From Leuconostoc rapi (GTDB taxonomy: Bacteria; Bacillota; Bacilli; Lactobacillales; Lactobacillaceae), in contig NZ_JAFBEK010000001.1 of the NCBI RefSeq assembly GCF_016908715.1, positions 310,001-374,000 on the forward strand: 64,000 nucleotides of DNA, read 5' to 3'. The stretch's first letter is position 1; each line of letters begins with the position of its first letter. The translations under genes and the position numbers were made by a program. Positions 37,773 through 47,638 of this stretch are shown here, piece by piece. The notes under the pieces are model-generated. The model was not told the origin of the DNA and ran no database searches. It was given only the letters and a program-made list of their open reading frames with translations.

Positions 37773-38960
37773 ATGACAAAAAAAGGATATTATGGTGAAT
37801 ATGGTGGGCAATTTATTCCTGAACTGTTAATGCCAACTGTTAATGATGTTGCCGATGCATTTAACCACTATAAAGATGATGCCGATTTTAAAAGCGAATT
37901 AAAAGATTTATTCGATAATTACGCTAACCGACCATCGTTACTATATCATGCTAAAAATATGTCTAAAGAGCTTGGCGGCGCGCAAATATATTTTAAACGC
38001 GAGGACCTCAATCATACAGGTGCACATAAAATTAATAATGTTTTAGGGCAAGCATTAATCGCAAAAAGAATGGGGAAATCACGATTAATAGCTGAGACTG
38101 GTGCTGGACAACATGGTGTTGCGACGGCAACGGCGGCTGCACTGTTTGGTATGGAAGCGGAAATTTTCATGGGGAAGGAAGATACAGATCGCCAAGCGCT
38201 GAATGTCTATCGGATGAAACTATTAGGTGCTAAAGTTCACGCGGTGGATACAGGCACAATGGTTTTAAAAGATGCTGTCAATGCGACTTTTCAAGAATGG
38301 ACTAAACGCATTGATGACACTTTCTATGTTTTGGGATCAGCAGTTGGGCCTTATCCTTTTCCCGAAATGGTGAAGTACTTTCAATCGATTATTAGTGAAG
38401 AGGCTCGTGAGCAATTTCTAAGTCAAACTGGTAAATTACCAGATGCTGTTATTGCCGCAGTTGGTGGTGGTTCAAATGCGATTGGTGCTTTTAGCAAATT
38501 CATTTCAGATCAAGATGTTGCATTAATTGGTGTGGAGGCAGCTGGTAAGGGAATTCATACAACACAAACTGCTGCAACTATCACTAATGGTACTCAAGGA
38601 ATCTTTCATGGTATGAAGTCCAAATTTTTACAGTCCTCAGACGGACAAATTGATCCAGTTTATAGTATCTCAGCTGGGCTTGATTATCCAGGGATTGGAC
38701 CGGAACACGCCTATTTAGCTGATATCAAGCGTGCGCAATATGTGCCTATTACAGATGATGAGGCAGTGCAGGCATTTGAGTATATTGCACGCACAGAGGG
38801 CATTATAGCAGCAATTGAGAGTTCACATGCGGTGGCCTATGCAATGAAAATAGCACCAAACATGCGACCAGATCAGCAAATCATGGTCAATTTAAGTGGT
38901 CGTGGTGATAAAGATGTTGCCGCCATCGCACGATACAAAGGAGTTGAAATTAATGAGTAA
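37773..38960 (+). CDS. trpB: Tryptophan synthase beta chain
   Basis: PLP enzyme joining indole and serine. The N-terminal [13 protein letters not shown] and the PLP lysine in [10 protein letters not shown] are clear, as is the phosphate-binding GGGSNAIG. The 395 residues are typical of TrpB1. ATG 37770 and 37773 are both possible; spacing from AAGGAG favours the second. It is unusual as the first gene of a trp operon. Its end overlaps trpD by 8 nt. Confidence 0.96.
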   Translation: MTKKGYYGEYGGQFIPELLMPTVNDVADAFNHYKDDADFKSELKDLFDNYANRPSLLYHAKNMSKELGGAQIYFKREDLNHTGAHKINNVLGQALIAKRMGKSRLIAETGAGQHGVATATAAALFGMEAEIFMGKEDTDRQALNVYRMKLLGAKVHAVDTGTMVLKDAVNATFQEWTKRIDDTFYVLGSAVGPYPFPEMVKYFQSIISEEAREQFLSQTGKLPDAVIAAVGGGSNAIGAFSKFISDQDVALIGVEAAGKGIHTTQTAATITNGTQGIFHGMKSKFLQSSDGQIDPVYSISAGLDYPGIGPEHAYLADIKRAQYVPITDDEAVQAFEYIARTEGIIAAIESSHAVAYAMKIAPNMRPDQQIMVNLSGRGDKDVAAIARYKGVEINE

Positions 38961-39978
38961 TATGAGTAAAGCTTTAAATTTATTATCGTTACGTCAAGAT
39001 TTGTCTGTTGAAATGGCTGAAAATGTGATGAACGATATTATGGCTAATCAGATATCAGATCCTGAAATTGCAGCATATTTAATGGGTTTGGCAGTCAAAA
39101 ATGAGTCTGTACCAGAAATTGTAGGATCTGCAAGAGCGATGATTAACCATGCAATCAGTCTGGCACCAGAGCCTAACGCAATGGATATTGTTGGTACAGG
39201 GGGTGATATGGCAAATACGTTTAATATTTCGACAACTGCCAGTTTCATTGTGGCTGCAGCTGGTGTACCTGTTGCTAAACATGGTAATCGTGCAGCCAGC
39301 TCAAAATCGGGGACAGCCGATGTATTGGAAGCGTTAGGTGTTAAAATCGCTTTGACAGCAGAACAAGCCACGCAAGTACTACATCAAACTGGACAAACCT
39401 TTTTGTTTGCACGCGCCTTTCATCCAGCAATGAAAATTGTTGGGCCAATTCGTACAGCTTTGGGTGTGAGAACGGTCTTTAATGTGTTGGGACCTCTGAC
39501 AAATCCAACTCGACCACAAACAATGTTATTAGGTGTCTATTCTAAACATTTACTTGTACCATTAGCTCATGTCTTATCAGAATTAGGTGTTCAACGCGCC
39601 ATTCTTGTTCATGGACAAGATGGTTTGGATGAAGTGACTTTAACTGGGAAAACTGATATTGTCATGTTACGCAATCAACAAATTACGTCGTCAGAGTTTG
39701 ACCCACTAGCTTATGGCTTTCATTACGCACCGTCAGAATCTTTAAGTGGTGGGACTGCTGTAGAGAATGCTGAAATAACTCGGCAAATTTTAAGTGGTGA
39801 TCTTGTTGGATTTAAGACTGATACAGTGATATTAAATGCCGCTATGGCTTTGTTTGCTGCAAACGTTCGACCAGATTTAGATCAAAACATTAGACTAGCT
39901 CGTGACATTTTGTCTAGCGGAAAAGCTTATCAACAATTAGTTGCACTCCAACAAGCAACTCAGGCGGTTAGCACATGA
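38953..39978 (+). CDS. trpD: Anthranilate phosphoribosyltransferase
   Basis: Transfers phosphoribose from PRPP to anthranilate. The PRPP loop [17 protein letters not shown] and the [21 protein letters not shown] block, here seen as [18 protein letters not shown], are family markers; GPLTNPTRP also fits. ATG 38953 follows AAAGGAG in the trpB end; the upstream in-frame start at 38896 lies within trpB without ribosome site. The length is 341 residues. Confidence 0.96.
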   Translation: MSNMSKALNLLSLRQDLSVEMAENVMNDIMANQISDPEIAAYLMGLAVKNESVPEIVGSARAMINHAISLAPEPNAMDIVGTGGDMANTFNISTTASFIVAAAGVPVAKHGNRAASSKSGTADVLEALGVKIALTAEQATQVLHQTGQTFLFARAFHPAMKIVGPIRTALGVRTVFNVLGPLTNPTRPQTMLLGVYSKHLLVPLAHVLSELGVQRAILVHGQDGLDEVTLTGKTDIVMLRNQQITSSEFDPLAYGFHYAPSESLSGGTAVENAEITRQILSGDLVGFKTDTVILNAAMALFAANVRPDLDQNIRLARDILSSGKAYQQLVALQQATQAVST

Positions 39979-40769
39979 TTTTAGACGAATTAGTGCGTGC
40001 TACGCGTGACAATATGTTGAAAAGGCAGCTCGACGTGTCTTTGTCAGATTTAAAAGCAAAAGCAGGTCAAATGCCTGTTCAGATCAATTTTCCTTTTGAA
40101 GAGGCCTTACATCAACCGAAAATTTCTGTTATAGCAGAAATTAAACAAGCTTCCCCATCAAAAGGTCAAATTATACCAGTTAACCAATTTGATTATATGT
40201 CAATTGCTCGCCAGTATGAAGCAGCGAGGGTTGATTTAGTCAGCGTGTTAACAGAAGAAACTTATTTCAAAGGGTCGCTAGATATTTTGAAATCAGTTGT
40301 AAAATCAATTGATAACCCTGTACTACGCAAAGATTTCACAATTGATCCCTATATGATTTATGAAGCCAAAGTTGCCGGAACATCTGCTGTTTTATTAATT
40401 GTAGCTATTTTAGATGACGTGCAATTAAGTCAGTATCTTCATCTAGCTGATCAACTAGGGTTATCAGCCATTGTTGAAGCACATACTGCTTCAGAAATTA
40501 AACGTGCTATTGCTGCAAAAGCACGCATCATTGGCATTAATAATCGTAACCTTAAAGATTTTACGGTGGATTTTAAAAATACAGCACGTTTACGTGCGTT
40601 GATTCCTGAAGACGTCAGTACTGTGTCTGAGTCTGGCATTCAAACACGTGAAGATGTTGCGTTACTTGAAGCCATTGGCGTGAATGGTATTTTAGTTGGT
40701 GAAGCTTTCATGAAGGCAAAAGATAAAATTGATATGTTTAAAATTTTAACAGGAGGAAATGATGACTAA
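39975..40769 (+). CDS. trpC: Indole-3-glycerol phosphate synthase
   Basis: TIM-barrel enzyme making indole-3-glycerol phosphate from CdRP. The catalytic lysines and phosphate site appear in [31 protein letters not shown] and [13 protein letters not shown], and Glu/Ser in VSESGIQT. The 264 residues are normal; not fused to TrpF. ATGA overlap with trpD. Confidence 0.96.
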   Translation: MILDELVRATRDNMLKRQLDVSLSDLKAKAGQMPVQINFPFEEALHQPKISVIAEIKQASPSKGQIIPVNQFDYMSIARQYEAARVDLVSVLTEETYFKGSLDILKSVVKSIDNPVLRKDFTIDPYMIYEAKVAGTSAVLLIVAILDDVQLSQYLHLADQLGLSAIVEAHTASEIKRAIAAKARIIGINNRNLKDFTVDFKNTARLRALIPEDVSTVSESGIQTREDVALLEAIGVNGILVGEAFMKAKDKIDMFKILTGGNDD

Positions 40770-41358
40770 AATCAAGCTATGTGGTAATTTTCGAGTCGAT
40801 GATGCTGATTTGTTAAATCAAGTGCAACCAGATATGGCAGGCATTATTTTGGCACCAGGGTATCGGCGGACAGTCAATCTCATGACAGCACTCAAAATAC
40901 GTGAGCGATTAGATGAGCATATTCCTTTATATGGTGTTTTTATGAATCAAAACATTGCGGACGTATTGACTTTGTTTACAAGCGGTTTGATACAAGGCGT
41001 ACAGCTTCATGGTGATGAATCAGAATTAGAAGTGACCATTCTACGTGAAAAAAATGTACCCGTTATACAAGTCGTAAAACCCGAACAGGCACTGGCTCCT
41101 ACAACGGCAGATTACCTTTTATTAGATCACGGTACTGGTTCTGGCGAGCCATTTGATTGGGAAATCGTCCCACCTAAGCCACTACGCCGCACACCAATAA
41201 TACTGGCCGGAGGATTAACACCGATTAATTTGCAAGAAGCGATCACGCAAGCACAGCCGGAATGGGTAGATATATCAAGTGGTGATGAAGTATCAGGGAT
41301 TAAAGATTTAGCAAAAATGCAAAAATTAGTAGATATAGCACACCATAATCCGAATTAA
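40762..41358 (+). CDS. trpF: Phosphoribosylanthranilate isomerase
   Basis: TIM-barrel isomerase between the TrpD and TrpC steps. The catalytic Cys is in KLCGNFRVDDADL and the Asp in LLLDHGTGSGEPFDW; VDISSGDEVSGIKD is a slightly altered phosphate loop. The length, 198 residues, is usual. AGGAGG at 40751-40756 favours ATG 40762 over ATG 40759. It overlaps trpC by 8 nt. Confidence 0.95.
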   Translation: MTKIKLCGNFRVDDADLLNQVQPDMAGIILAPGYRRTVNLMTALKIRERLDEHIPLYGVFMNQNIADVLTLFTSGLIQGVQLHGDESELEVTILREKNVPVIQVVKPEQALAPTTADYLLLDHGTGSGEPFDWEIVPPKPLRRTPIILAGGLTPINLQEAITQAQPEWVDISSGDEVSGIKDLAKMQKLVDIAHHNPN

Positions 41359-41387
41359 GGTATGTATTATCGATTGGAAGGTAAATA

Positions 41388-42155
41388 ATGGTCGAAAAAA
41401 TAGAAACAGTTTTGAAACACGGCAAAGGATTTATTAGTTTTGTTGTTGCTGGGGATCCTAATTTTGATAAAAGTGCTGACTATATTGTGGCACTTGCAGA
41501 AGCAGGAGCAGATGTTGTGGAAATTGGGATTGCTTTTTCAGATCCATCTGCGGATGGCGAAACAATTATGAAGGCTGATTTGCGTGCTACTGCAGCTGGT
41601 TCAACAACTCGAAAAGTATTTGAATTAGTTGAAAAAGTGCGTCAGCGGACTCAGGTACCGCTAGTCTTCTTAACGTATACGAATCCTGTGTTTACCTATG
41701 GATATGAAGCATTCTTAGCCAAGATGAAAGAATATGAGGTTCAAGGTATTATTATGCCGGATTTGCCATTAGAAGAGCAGGCAGAATTTGTCGCACTTGC
41801 TGAAAAATATCAGCGTTCATTTATTCAATTAGTCACTTTAAAATCAGGAAATCGAATACCAGATATTGTCAAGCATGCATCTGGATTTGTTTATGTTGTC
41901 AGCTCTCTTGGCATTACTGGAACACGACAAAATTTATCAACTGATGCTTATGAATTGATTACACAAATTAATCAGTTGACTGATGTGCCGACAGCCGTTG
42001 GGTTTGGCGTTAGTCAGCCGGATCAAGTCTCACAGTTTAGCAATGCGCAGGCGGTAATTGTTGGCTCGGCTATTGTTAAGATCATTGCCGCACATCCCTT
42101 TGATGCTGAACGATATCTAACAACATTTGTTAAAGATATGAAAGCAGCGTGGTGA
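41388..42155 (+). CDS. trpA: Tryptophan synthase alpha chain
   Basis: Cleaves indole-3-glycerol phosphate to indole, which is channelled to TrpB. The catalytic Glu and Asp occur in DVVEIGIAFSDPSADGETI (the usual form is GIPFSDPVADGP). Phosphate-binding GFGVSQP and VGSAIV are present. The 255 residues are typical. Here it is separated from trpB by D, C and F, unlike the usual adjacent trpBA. Confidence 0.95.
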   Translation: MVEKIETVLKHGKGFISFVVAGDPNFDKSADYIVALAEAGADVVEIGIAFSDPSADGETIMKADLRATAAGSTTRKVFELVEKVRQRTQVPLVFLTYTNPVFTYGYEAFLAKMKEYEVQGIIMPDLPLEEQAEFVALAEKYQRSFIQLVTLKSGNRIPDIVKHASGFVYVVSSLGITGTRQNLSTDAYELITQINQLTDVPTAVGFGVSQPDQVSQFSNAQAVIVGSAIVKIIAAHPFDAERYLTTFVKDMKAAW

Positions 42156-42202
42156 TTATATTAAGCATAATCGTTATGAATCACAAATAAATCGGGGAGG
42201 AT

Positions 42203-42228
42203 GTACTGCATCGTATATGGCGCAGTAC
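42203..42228 (+). repeat. Hairpin at the trpE translation start
   Basis: GTACTGC (42203-42209) pairs with GCAGTAC (42222-42228) around a 12-nt loop that contains ATG 42217. It directly follows the GGGGAGG ribosome site (42194-42200) and may influence which trpE start is used. Confidence 0.65.
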
Positions 42229-43614
42229 ACTCAAAAAAATATGACATATGAAACAAAGAAATTAAACGCTGACACAATTAGTGTGATTAGCGCGTACTTA
42301 CGTTTGCGTGGCGAACATACAGTACTGCTAGAATCTGTGCCAACGTCACAGGAAAAATCACGTTATTCGATTTTAGGCTTAGAACCAGTTCATGAATTTA
42401 AAGCAACGGGTAAAAATATTAGTATTGACGGCACGCTATCGCAATCAAATGATCCATTACAAACTTTGAGTGATTTGGTCGTGACTAATTCACCGACTAA
42501 TCAGTACTTGCCTTTTCAAGGTGGTGCGATTGGTTATGTTGGTTTTGATGCCATAGCAGCATACGAAAATATCGGTAAAACACCATTTGACGACTTAAAT
42601 ATGCCCGATATACATATGTTTCTATACGAAACATTTATTATTTTTGACCATCAAAAAGAAACATTAACGATTGTTGCGGATAATGTTTACTCACATCGTC
42701 ATCAAACACAATTACATGCAGTAATTGCTGAAATTGAAAGTCGGTTGCGACAACAAGTTGATGCTGAATTGGTTGAGCGGGTGTTGCCAACATTTGAACC
42801 AAAGTCCAATATGACGGTAACGGCATTTACGACGATGGTTAATCGTATTAAACAATTAATTAGCGCAGGTGACGTGTTTCAAATGGTACCATCACAACGC
42901 TTTAGCTTTGATTTTAACGATGACCCTTTTGATTTTTATCGACAATTACGTCGCACAAATCCCTCACCTTATATGTATTACATGGACTTGGGAGACGTGC
43001 AGCTTGTTGGTTCATCCCCCGAAAGTTTAGTTACTGTTCGTCAGGGTGTTGTCACAACGAACCCAATTGCTGGTACGCGGAAAAGAGGTGAAACAGCGCA
43101 AGAAGATGAAAAAATAGCAGCAGAGTTGTTGCATAATGAAAAAGAAGTAGCCGAGCATACGATGCTTGTTGATCTTGGTCGTAATGACTTGGGTAAAATT
43201 TCTGAATATGGGAGTGTGCATGTCACAACGTTACTAGATATTCAAAAATATCGTTACGTCATGCATTTAGTCTCCGAGGTGGCCGGTCAATTGCGACCAG
43301 AACTATCAGCGATTGCCGCTTTGAAGGCAACTTTACCAGCTGGCACAGTTAGTGGTGCGCCTAAAGTGCGGGCATTACAACGTATTTACGAAATGGAGCC
43401 AGTCAAGCGTAGCGTTTATGCTGGTGCAATTGGTTATTTATCACAAGATGACCAAATGGATTTTGCTATTGCAATTCGTACAATGGTTGTTAAAAATCAT
43501 AAAGGATATGTACAAGCCGGCGCTGGTATTGTTTTTGACTCAGAGCCAGAAAATGAATATCAAGAAACAATTAATAAAGCCAAAGCGTTACTTAATTTAG
43601 GAGGTCATGCATGA
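42217..43614 (+). CDS. trpE: Anthranilate synthase component I
   Basis: Converts chorismate to anthranilate with ammonia from TrpG. The feedback-site motif VLLESVP lies near the N terminus. PIAGTRKRG, with Ala where PabB has a Lys, identifies TrpE rather than aminodeoxychorismate synthase. DLGRNDLGK and LPAGTVSGAPKVRA follow. The start is ambiguous: ATG 42217 is 16 nt from GGGGAGG and lies in a hairpin loop, while ATG 42241 matches the usual family N terminus but has no ribosome site. Confidence 0.93.
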   Translation: MAQYTQKNMTYETKKLNADTISVISAYLRLRGEHTVLLESVPTSQEKSRYSILGLEPVHEFKATGKNISIDGTLSQSNDPLQTLSDLVVTNSPTNQYLPFQGGAIGYVGFDAIAAYENIGKTPFDDLNMPDIHMFLYETFIIFDHQKETLTIVADNVYSHRHQTQLHAVIAEIESRLRQQVDAELVERVLPTFEPKSNMTVTAFTTMVNRIKQLISAGDVFQMVPSQRFSFDFNDDPFDFYRQLRRTNPSPYMYYMDLGDVQLVGSSPESLVTVRQGVVTTNPIAGTRKRGETAQEDEKIAAELLHNEKEVAEHTMLVDLGRNDLGKISEYGSVHVTTLLDIQKYRYVMHLVSEVAGQLRPELSAIAALKATLPAGTVSGAPKVRALQRIYEMEPVKRSVYAGAIGYLSQDDQMDFAIAIRTMVVKNHKGYVQAGAGIVFDSEPENEYQETINKAKALLNLGGHA

Positions 43615-44183
43615 TACTATTAGTTGATAATTATGATTCCTTCACATATAATTTAGCTCAAATAATCGGCGAACTAACAGATTTAAAGGTTTTGCGTAAT
43701 GATGACAAATCACTCTATACCGTCGCTGACCAAGCAGATGGCATTATATTCTCGCCTGGTCCTGGTCGATCGGATGAAGCAGGCGAATTAGAAAACATGA
43801 TTAGGCGATATTATGACAAAAAGCCACTATTGGGCATTTGTTTAGGACACCAAGCGATAGGTGAAGTATTTGGTGGAACCGTTACTCATGCGACAACTAT
43901 CCGTCATGGTAAGGTTTCAACAATGCTGACAACGGCACCGTCGGCTTTGTTTACAACACCGAAAACTGACATTATGCGTTACCATTCGCTTATTGTTAAA
44001 GCAGATCGACTACCCAAGGAGTTTGTTATTACAGGTCAATCTGCTGACGATCATGAAGTGATGGCCATGCAGCATAGATGGTTACCAGTTTTTGGCCTGC
44101 AGTTTCATCCAGAATCGATTGGCACACCAGAAGGTGCTGAAATGATTAGAAAATTTGCGGCGCTGACACAAACAAGTAATTAA
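43611..44183 (+). CDS. trpG: Anthranilate synthase component II (glutamine amidotransferase)
   Basis: Class I amidotransferase supplying ammonia to TrpE. The signature is LVDNYDSFTYNL at the N terminus, Cys nucleophile in GICLGHQAIG (about residue 79), and His/Glu in LQFHPESIGTPEG. The 190 residues are unfused. ATGA overlap with trpE. Because no pabA is present in the folate cluster that follows, it could also serve pABA synthesis, as in amphibolic TrpG/PabA enzymes; that is inference. Confidence 0.94.
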   Translation: MILLVDNYDSFTYNLAQIIGELTDLKVLRNDDKSLYTVADQADGIIFSPGPGRSDEAGELENMIRRYYDKKPLLGICLGHQAIGEVFGGTVTHATTIRHGKVSTMLTTAPSALFTTPKTDIMRYHSLIVKADRLPKEFVITGQSADDHEVMAMQHRWLPVFGLQFHPESIGTPEGAEMIRKFAALTQTSN

Positions 44184-44196
44184 TTTGGTAACGGAT

Positions 44197-44224
44197 GATT
44201 CAACATGAGTTGAATCTTTTTTAT
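44197..44224 (+). terminator. Terminator after trpG
   Basis: GATTCAAC / GTTGAATC stem with an ATGA loop and a T run; ends the trp operon before folB. Confidence 0.88.
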
Positions 44225-44321
44225 ATCACCAAAATTTGGCTAGAAGATGTTGCATTTATGTGTTTGGTTGTTAGGATTTAGCGTGGTAAAATAAGGAAAG
44301 TACTTTTCAGGGAGGCGAACG

Positions 44322-44708
44322 ATGGGAACAATAAAATTACCTAACATGCGGTTTTATACGTATAATGGTGTGCTAAAGGCAGAAAATGAATTAGGACAGC
44401 AGATTTCAGTAGATGTTACCATTCATTATCCAATTGAAACGGCTGTAAAAGATGACGATTTGGAGACAACTGTTTCTTATGTTGATGTTTATGAAACTGT
44501 TGAAAAATTAGTCACAACGCGGCAATTTAAATTAATTGAAAGTTTGGCACAAAGTTTGTTAGTCAAATTATTGAATCAGTTTCAACAAGTCACACGTATT
44601 GATGTTTCGGTGCATAAACTCTATATTCCGCTACCGGGTATCTATGATCCATTTGTTATTAGTGTGAGCGGGACACCAAACGATTTAGAATTATGGGAGC
44701 ACCAATAA
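44322..44708 (+). CDS. folB: Dihydroneopterin aldolase
   Basis: Cleaves 7,8-dihydroneopterin in folate synthesis. Family pattern: MRFYTYNGVLKAENELGQQISVDV at the N terminus (seen as YTYNGVLKAENELGQ), VSYVDVYETV in the middle and LIESLAQSL with the conserved Glu. The 128 residues are typical. A TGG-TAAAAT extended -10 and SD GGGAGG precede it. It opens the fol cluster; its stop overlaps the folK start. Confidence 0.92.
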   Translation: MGTIKLPNMRFYTYNGVLKAENELGQQISVDVTIHYPIETAVKDDDLETTVSYVDVYETVEKLVTTRQFKLIESLAQSLLVKLLNQFQQVTRIDVSVHKLYIPLPGIYDPFVISVSGTPNDLELWEHQ

Positions 44709-45208
44709 TGACTGTGGCTTATTTAAGTTTGGGTGCTAATATTGGTGATCGCCTGGCTAACCTGCAACAGGCAGTGACTTTATTACAGAAAACTAAGGGA
44801 ATAGACATCACTGATGTGTCAAACGTTTACGAGACACAACCAGTGGGTGGTGTGGTTCAGGATGATTTTTATAATTTGGCTGTGCGTATTGACACCGAAT
44901 TATCAGCGCCCGAATTATTAACACGGCTACATGAAATTGAATCTCATTTAAAACGTGTGCGTAAAATTCATTGGGGACCACGTACCATTGACATTGATAT
45001 CTTATTATTCGGGGATGATATGTGGTCAGATGACACTTTGACCGTTCCACATCGTGAAATGGCAAATCGGCGGTTTGTGTTGACACCTTTGTTAGATGTC
45101 GTGTCAGATGATCGGCGCTACGAAATTGAAAATTTATTAGCGCATACGGCGGATACAAATTGGATTCGTGCTGTGGCTAACGTGAGAGTAGAAAATGACA
45201 ATATTTAA
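44708..45208 (+). CDS. folK: Hydroxymethyldihydropterin pyrophosphokinase
   Basis: Pyrophosphorylates 6-hydroxymethyl-7,8-dihydropterin. The N-terminal YLSLGANIGDRLANLQQAV and the HPPK signature GPRTIDIDILLFGDD are diagnostic. I use ATG 44708 in a TAATG overlap with folB (166 residues); the in-frame ATG 44693 is less likely because GGGAG lies between. The 3' end overlaps folE by 14 nt. Confidence 0.95.
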   Translation: MTVAYLSLGANIGDRLANLQQAVTLLQKTKGIDITDVSNVYETQPVGGVVQDDFYNLAVRIDTELSAPELLTRLHEIESHLKRVRKIHWGPRTIDIDILLFGDDMWSDDTLTVPHREMANRRFVLTPLLDVVSDDRRYEIENLLAHTADTNWIRAVANVRVENDNI

Positions 45209-45770
45209 CGATGAAGAAACAACAATTTTAATGCAAGGTGTGACCAACTTGTTACGAGCAATTGGTGATGACAAAAATCGTGAAGGGGTAATTGAGACGC
45301 CCGCACGCGTTGTCAAAGCGCAATCTGAAATTTTTGCACATACCGGCGAGATGCAATTTAATGATTTTAAATTATTCAACACTACAAATGACGCTGATAT
45401 GGTCATTGTTGAAAGCATACCGTTTTATTCTATGTGTGAACACCATTTATTGCCTTTTTTTGGCACAGTAGATGTGGCCTATGTACCTGATGGTCAAATT
45501 ATTGGTTTAAGTAAAATACCACGATTGATTGAATGGGCTAGTCGCCGGCCCAATGTCCAAGAAAATTTAACGCATCTGATTGCCAGTGAAATGACTCGCA
45601 TTGTTGCGCCAAAAGGTGTAGCAGTAAATGTGACGGCTAGGCATATGTGCATGGAAATGCGCGGTATTAATCAACCAGGCACGCAAACTAACACAGCGAT
45701 TTATCGTGGTCTATTACAGACAGACACATTTTTAAAGGAAAGTTTTGCACACCGTGTAAACAAACACTAA
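45195..45770 (+). CDS. folE: GTP cyclohydrolase I
   Basis: Zinc enzyme converting GTP to dihydroneopterin triphosphate, the first folate step. Zinc-binding Cys/His lie in YSMCEHHLLPFFG and ARHMCMEMRGI; GLSKIPRL is also conserved. The 191 residues are standard type IA. It overlaps folK. Confidence 0.96.
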   Translation: MTIFNDEETTILMQGVTNLLRAIGDDKNREGVIETPARVVKAQSEIFAHTGEMQFNDFKLFNTTNDADMVIVESIPFYSMCEHHLLPFFGTVDVAYVPDGQIIGLSKIPRLIEWASRRPNVQENLTHLIASEMTRIVAPKGVAVNVTARHMCMEMRGINQPGTQTNTAIYRGLLQTDTFLKESFAHRVNKH

Positions 45771-45774
45771 ATCC

Positions 45775-47046
45775 ATGACATATCAAGAAATACAACAACA
45801 ATTAGATAAAAGTTGGCGCGTTTTTGAACCAAATCGTGTCACATTTTTAAGGCAGGTTTTGTCGTGGATAGGTAGCCCTGAAACAACTATGCGTGTCATC
45901 CAAATTGCTGGTACAAATGGGAAAGGATCAACTGGCACGATGTTGCGCGAAATTTTGCTTGCAAATCATGATTCTGTGGGACATTTTGCTAGTCCTGCAG
46001 TTTTTGATGATCGTGAACAAATTTGGCTTAACGGGTCATTTGTATCTGAAAACGATTGGGTGAAAGCTTACGAGACATTGCAATATGTTTTGAGAGCTCA
46101 TGGGTTAAGTGATAATGCGTTGTCTTATTTTGAAGTTTGGACATTGGTTGCCTTGTTAGTGTTTCATGCGCATGGTGTTCAGTATGCAATTGTTGAAGCT
46201 GGTTTGGGTGGCTTACATGATGCCACGCATATGTTAACATCATCGACGATTATAGCTTATACAGAAATTGGTTTAGATCATCAAAATATTTTAGGTGCAA
46301 CAATTCAAGATATTGCACAGAATAAAGCTGGCCTCATGACAACTGGGGCAGCTATTGTTAGTGATTTATATCAACCAGAAAATGTTGGCTTGATTTTAAA
46401 AACTCAAGCTGAGAAAATTGGTGCAACGTGGTTTGAGCAACAGATTGATGTTCAAGTAGAAGATAATACGACTCATGGACTACGAGTCAAGATTGATGGT
46501 GATAGCTATTCATTAGGACTACTAGGTAGGTTTCAAGCAAGAAATCTTAGTGTGGTGTGGCAAATTCTTTCAGTCTTAGAGCAGCATTTTTCAGTCGCGT
46601 TTGCATCTAAAACACGACAAATTGGTTTAGCACGAACGCATTTAATTGGGCGTATGCAGGTCAATCATATGCAACGTATATTATGGGATGGTGCACATAA
46701 TATTGATGCTGTACATGCATTAATTGATACTTTAAATGATTGGCGTTTGACGGTTAAACCATTGCTGATATTAGGTGTTTTAAAGGATAAAAATTATCGT
46801 CATATGATAGACTTGTTGCTACCAATGGTGTCACAAGTCATAAGTGTCACACCAGAAAACCCACGCGCCTTATCTGCAGATGATTTAGCTACCACGATTC
46901 GTGAACGGCAGATAACGATGCCAGTGACAGTTATTAATCCTGAAAATGCGTTAGACATAGCTAAGCAATTACGACAACAAAATCAATATATTATTGTGGC
47001 GGGATCTTTTTATACATTACGAGCAGTGGGAGGTTTAAATGATTAA
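45775..47046 (+). CDS. folC: Folylpolyglutamate/dihydrofolate synthase
   Basis: Mur-ligase-family ATPase that adds glutamate to folates. The P-loop is AGTNGKGSTGTML (about residues 44-56), with VEAGLGGLHDATH and DGAHNIDA following. The 423 residues are usual. No Shine-Dalgarno precedes the ATG, which sits 4 nt after folE, so re-initiation coupling is likely. The end overlaps the next gene by 8 nt. Confidence 0.94.
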   Translation: MTYQEIQQQLDKSWRVFEPNRVTFLRQVLSWIGSPETTMRVIQIAGTNGKGSTGTMLREILLANHDSVGHFASPAVFDDREQIWLNGSFVSENDWVKAYETLQYVLRAHGLSDNALSYFEVWTLVALLVFHAHGVQYAIVEAGLGGLHDATHMLTSSTIIAYTEIGLDHQNILGATIQDIAQNKAGLMTTGAAIVSDLYQPENVGLILKTQAEKIGATWFEQQIDVQVEDNTTHGLRVKIDGDSYSLGLLGRFQARNLSVVWQILSVLEQHFSVAFASKTRQIGLARTHLIGRMQVNHMQRILWDGAHNIDAVHALIDTLNDWRLTVKPLLILGVLKDKNYRHMIDLLLPMVSQVISVTPENPRALSADDLATTIRERQITMPVTVINPENALDIAKQLRQQNQYIIVAGSFYTLRAVGGLND

Positions 47047-47638
47047 AAGACTAGTTATGGCATCTAATAATTCAGCTAAAACGCGTGAAATCCAAAGCGT
47101 TTTCAAAGCGTTTGGTATGCTAGTTGTAAATTACCGTGAATTAATCGATACCAAAAAATTTCCAGCCGAGACAACGTTGGACCAGTATGCTAATGCGTTA
47201 GGCAAGGCGCAATTTATCCAACAGTTTTTGCCAAATGAAAACATATTAGCCGACGATACTGGTGCTTATTTTGCAGCTTTTCCCGAACGTTTTGGGCTAA
47301 CGACAGCACGTGAATTAAAGGCGCTTGGTTTAACGTCAATACATGAAGAAAATGAGTATTTGTTGAATTTGTATACGCCAACTATGGATCGTCATGCCTA
47401 CTTAGAAGCATTACTGGTATTGGTGACACCCACAGGCGATGTCATTTCAAGTACTGGTCGTGGTGGTGTAGCACTGGCTCGAAGTGATCGGGGAGACTAT
47501 TCAATAGGGTTTGATCGATTATTTGAAGCCGAAAATGGTAAAACATTTGCGGAAATGTTAATGCCTGAACGCATTATATATTCTCACCGTGGTCGTGCAG
47601 CAAAAAAATTATTGCAGGAGTTGAACCATGATGATTGA
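47039..47638 (+). CDS. Non-canonical purine NTP pyrophosphatase (Ham1/RdgB family, folate-linked)
   Basis: A 199-residue ITPase-family protein: MASNNSAKTREIQSVF (usual (T/S)NNxxKxxE), LADDTGAYFAAF and SHRGRAAKKL, with FAEMLMPE. In lactobacilli this position in the fol cluster holds xtp3, suspected of removing pyrophosphate from dihydroneopterin triphosphate because a dedicated FolQ is absent. It may act in folate synthesis or in nucleotide-pool sanitation. The final motif order is intact. Confidence 0.9.
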   Translation: MIKRLVMASNNSAKTREIQSVFKAFGMLVVNYRELIDTKKFPAETTLDQYANALGKAQFIQQFLPNENILADDTGAYFAAFPERFGLTTARELKALGLTSIHEENEYLLNLYTPTMDRHAYLEALLVLVTPTGDVISSTGRGGVALARSDRGDYSIGFDRLFEAENGKTFAEMLMPERIIYSHRGRAAKKLLQELNHDD

